From Sodalis-like endosymbiont of Proechinophthirus fluctus (lineage in GTDB: Bacteria > Pseudomonadota > Gammaproteobacteria > Enterobacterales > Enterobacteriaceae): 6,198 nucleotides of DNA. Under the pieces are notes generated by a model. The model was not told the DNA's origin. It saw only the letters and a list, made by a program, of their open reading frames with translations, and ran no database searches. The stretch lies in the NCBI RefSeq assembly GCF_001602625.1, contig NZ_LECR01000016.1:2323-8520 (forward strand), written 5' to 3'. The number at the start of each line of letters is the position of its first letter. The stretch's first letter is position 1. This document shows positions 5,754 to 6,198 of this stretch, one piece after another. The position numbers and the translations under genes are program-made.

Positions 5754-6198
5754 AAGAGGTCTTAACCTTTTCAATCAACTCGGCGGTCTTGTTGCGCAGA
5801 TTGCCGCGCATCTTCATGCCGGTGGAATTAAAGCCGGTACCATACAAGGTTACCTCATCATTCGATGAGACATCCTGCGTGACCAGGTTAACCACCGCGT
5901 TATCTGTTTTAATGCGTTTAAGTTGCGAGGCATCTGTCAGGCTATCTACCCTAACATGGCCATACAGGTAAAGCATCCTGTCTTGGGCTAGCTTGGCCTT
6001 ATCGGCCTTAACCGTCCAGGTCGGTACTTTGTCCTCATTGAATATGGTGGCGACCGGCCGAGTAAACCAGGTAATCTGTTGCTCGGCGAAGTGATTCACG
6101 TGATCGGCCACCAGCTTATAGTTAATCTCCCCTGCCTGGTTATACACCACCGTGGTAGTGTATTCACTCTGATAGGTCGGCTCGCCGGTATTGACTGG
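5719..6198 (-). CDS. lptC: LptC, inner-membrane LPS transport protein (5' end missing)
   Basis: LptC is a bitopic inner-membrane protein whose periplasmic domain receives LPS from LptB2FG and hands it to LptA. The window shows the last 159 residues; the frame is open to the edge (PVNTGEPTYQSEYTTT...), so roughly 30 residues including the N-terminal membrane anchor lie outside. Conserved blocks are EINYKLVADHV, ITWFTRPVATIFNEDKVPTW, VKADKAKLAQDRMLYLYGHV, INLVTQDV-like VNLVTQDVSSNDEVTLYG, FNSTGMKMRGNLRNKTAELI and the tail EKVKTSYEKIQNSQSTP. A GTG at 6150 is in frame but lies inside the conserved domain and is not the start. The gene ends within lptA. No disruption is seen in the visible part. 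Confidence 0.96.
   Translation of the reverse strand, partial: PVNTGEPTYQSEYTTTVVYNQAGEINYKLVADHVNHFAEQQITWFTRPVATIFNEDKVPTWTVKADKAKLAQDRMLYLYGHVRVDSLTDASQLKRIKTDNAVVNLVTQDVSSNDEVTLYGTGFNSTGMKMRGNLRNKTAELIEKVKTSYEKIQNSQSTP

Noticed and set aside
5754..5774. Upstream TTG start for lptA
   Set aside because: It would put seven extra residues before a normal signal peptide; ATG 5753 fits the family start.

Overview
The window matches the enterobacterial cluster lptC-lptA-lptB-rpoN-hpf-ptsN-rapZ-npr, read entirely on the minus strand, so transcription runs from high to low coordinates. Gene order and protein similarity point to Enterobacterales. The mix of well-kept genes and genes riddled with stops and frameshifts suggests a recently host-restricted, pseudogene-rich symbiont. 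A Sodalis-type insect endosymbiont is my best guess, made from recall and not from a search.

Right part (4473-6198): the lipopolysaccharide-transport genes lptC (cut by the window edge), lptA and lptB are intact and tightly packed. Middle (2922-4425): rpoN (sigma-54) is a wreck with several stops, frameshifts, a large internal deletion and a 28-bp tandem duplication. hpf (hibernation promoting factor) is almost perfect except for an amber stop at codon 8. Next (1392-2813): ptsN (EIIA-Ntr) and rapZ (RNA-binding regulator of amino-sugar synthesis) are intact. A perfect 14-bp inverted repeat lies between hpf and ptsN, and a short leader ORF with a very strong ribosome binding site lies upstream of rapZ. 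npr (ptsO, 1116-1395) overlaps the rapZ stop by four bases and is destroyed.

Left part (1-1115): 560-1115 has no recognisable gene. It changes from AT-rich to GC-rich near position 820 and holds two hairpins and one small palindrome. Positions 1-559 hold remains of a sugar-type ABC importer: a periplasmic binding protein relic, then an ATPase relic running off the window.

Taken together, the cell seems to have kept outer-membrane biogenesis (Lpt), RapZ and EIIA-Ntr. It has lost sigma-54, ribosome hibernation by HPF, the phosphocarrier NPr that feeds EIIA-Ntr, and a sugar importer. I see no evidence for a new multi-gene system. What deserves a second look is the pattern of loss within an operon that is still used, plus the two intergenic elements flanking ptsN. 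Family comparisons are to E. coli proteins as I remember them.
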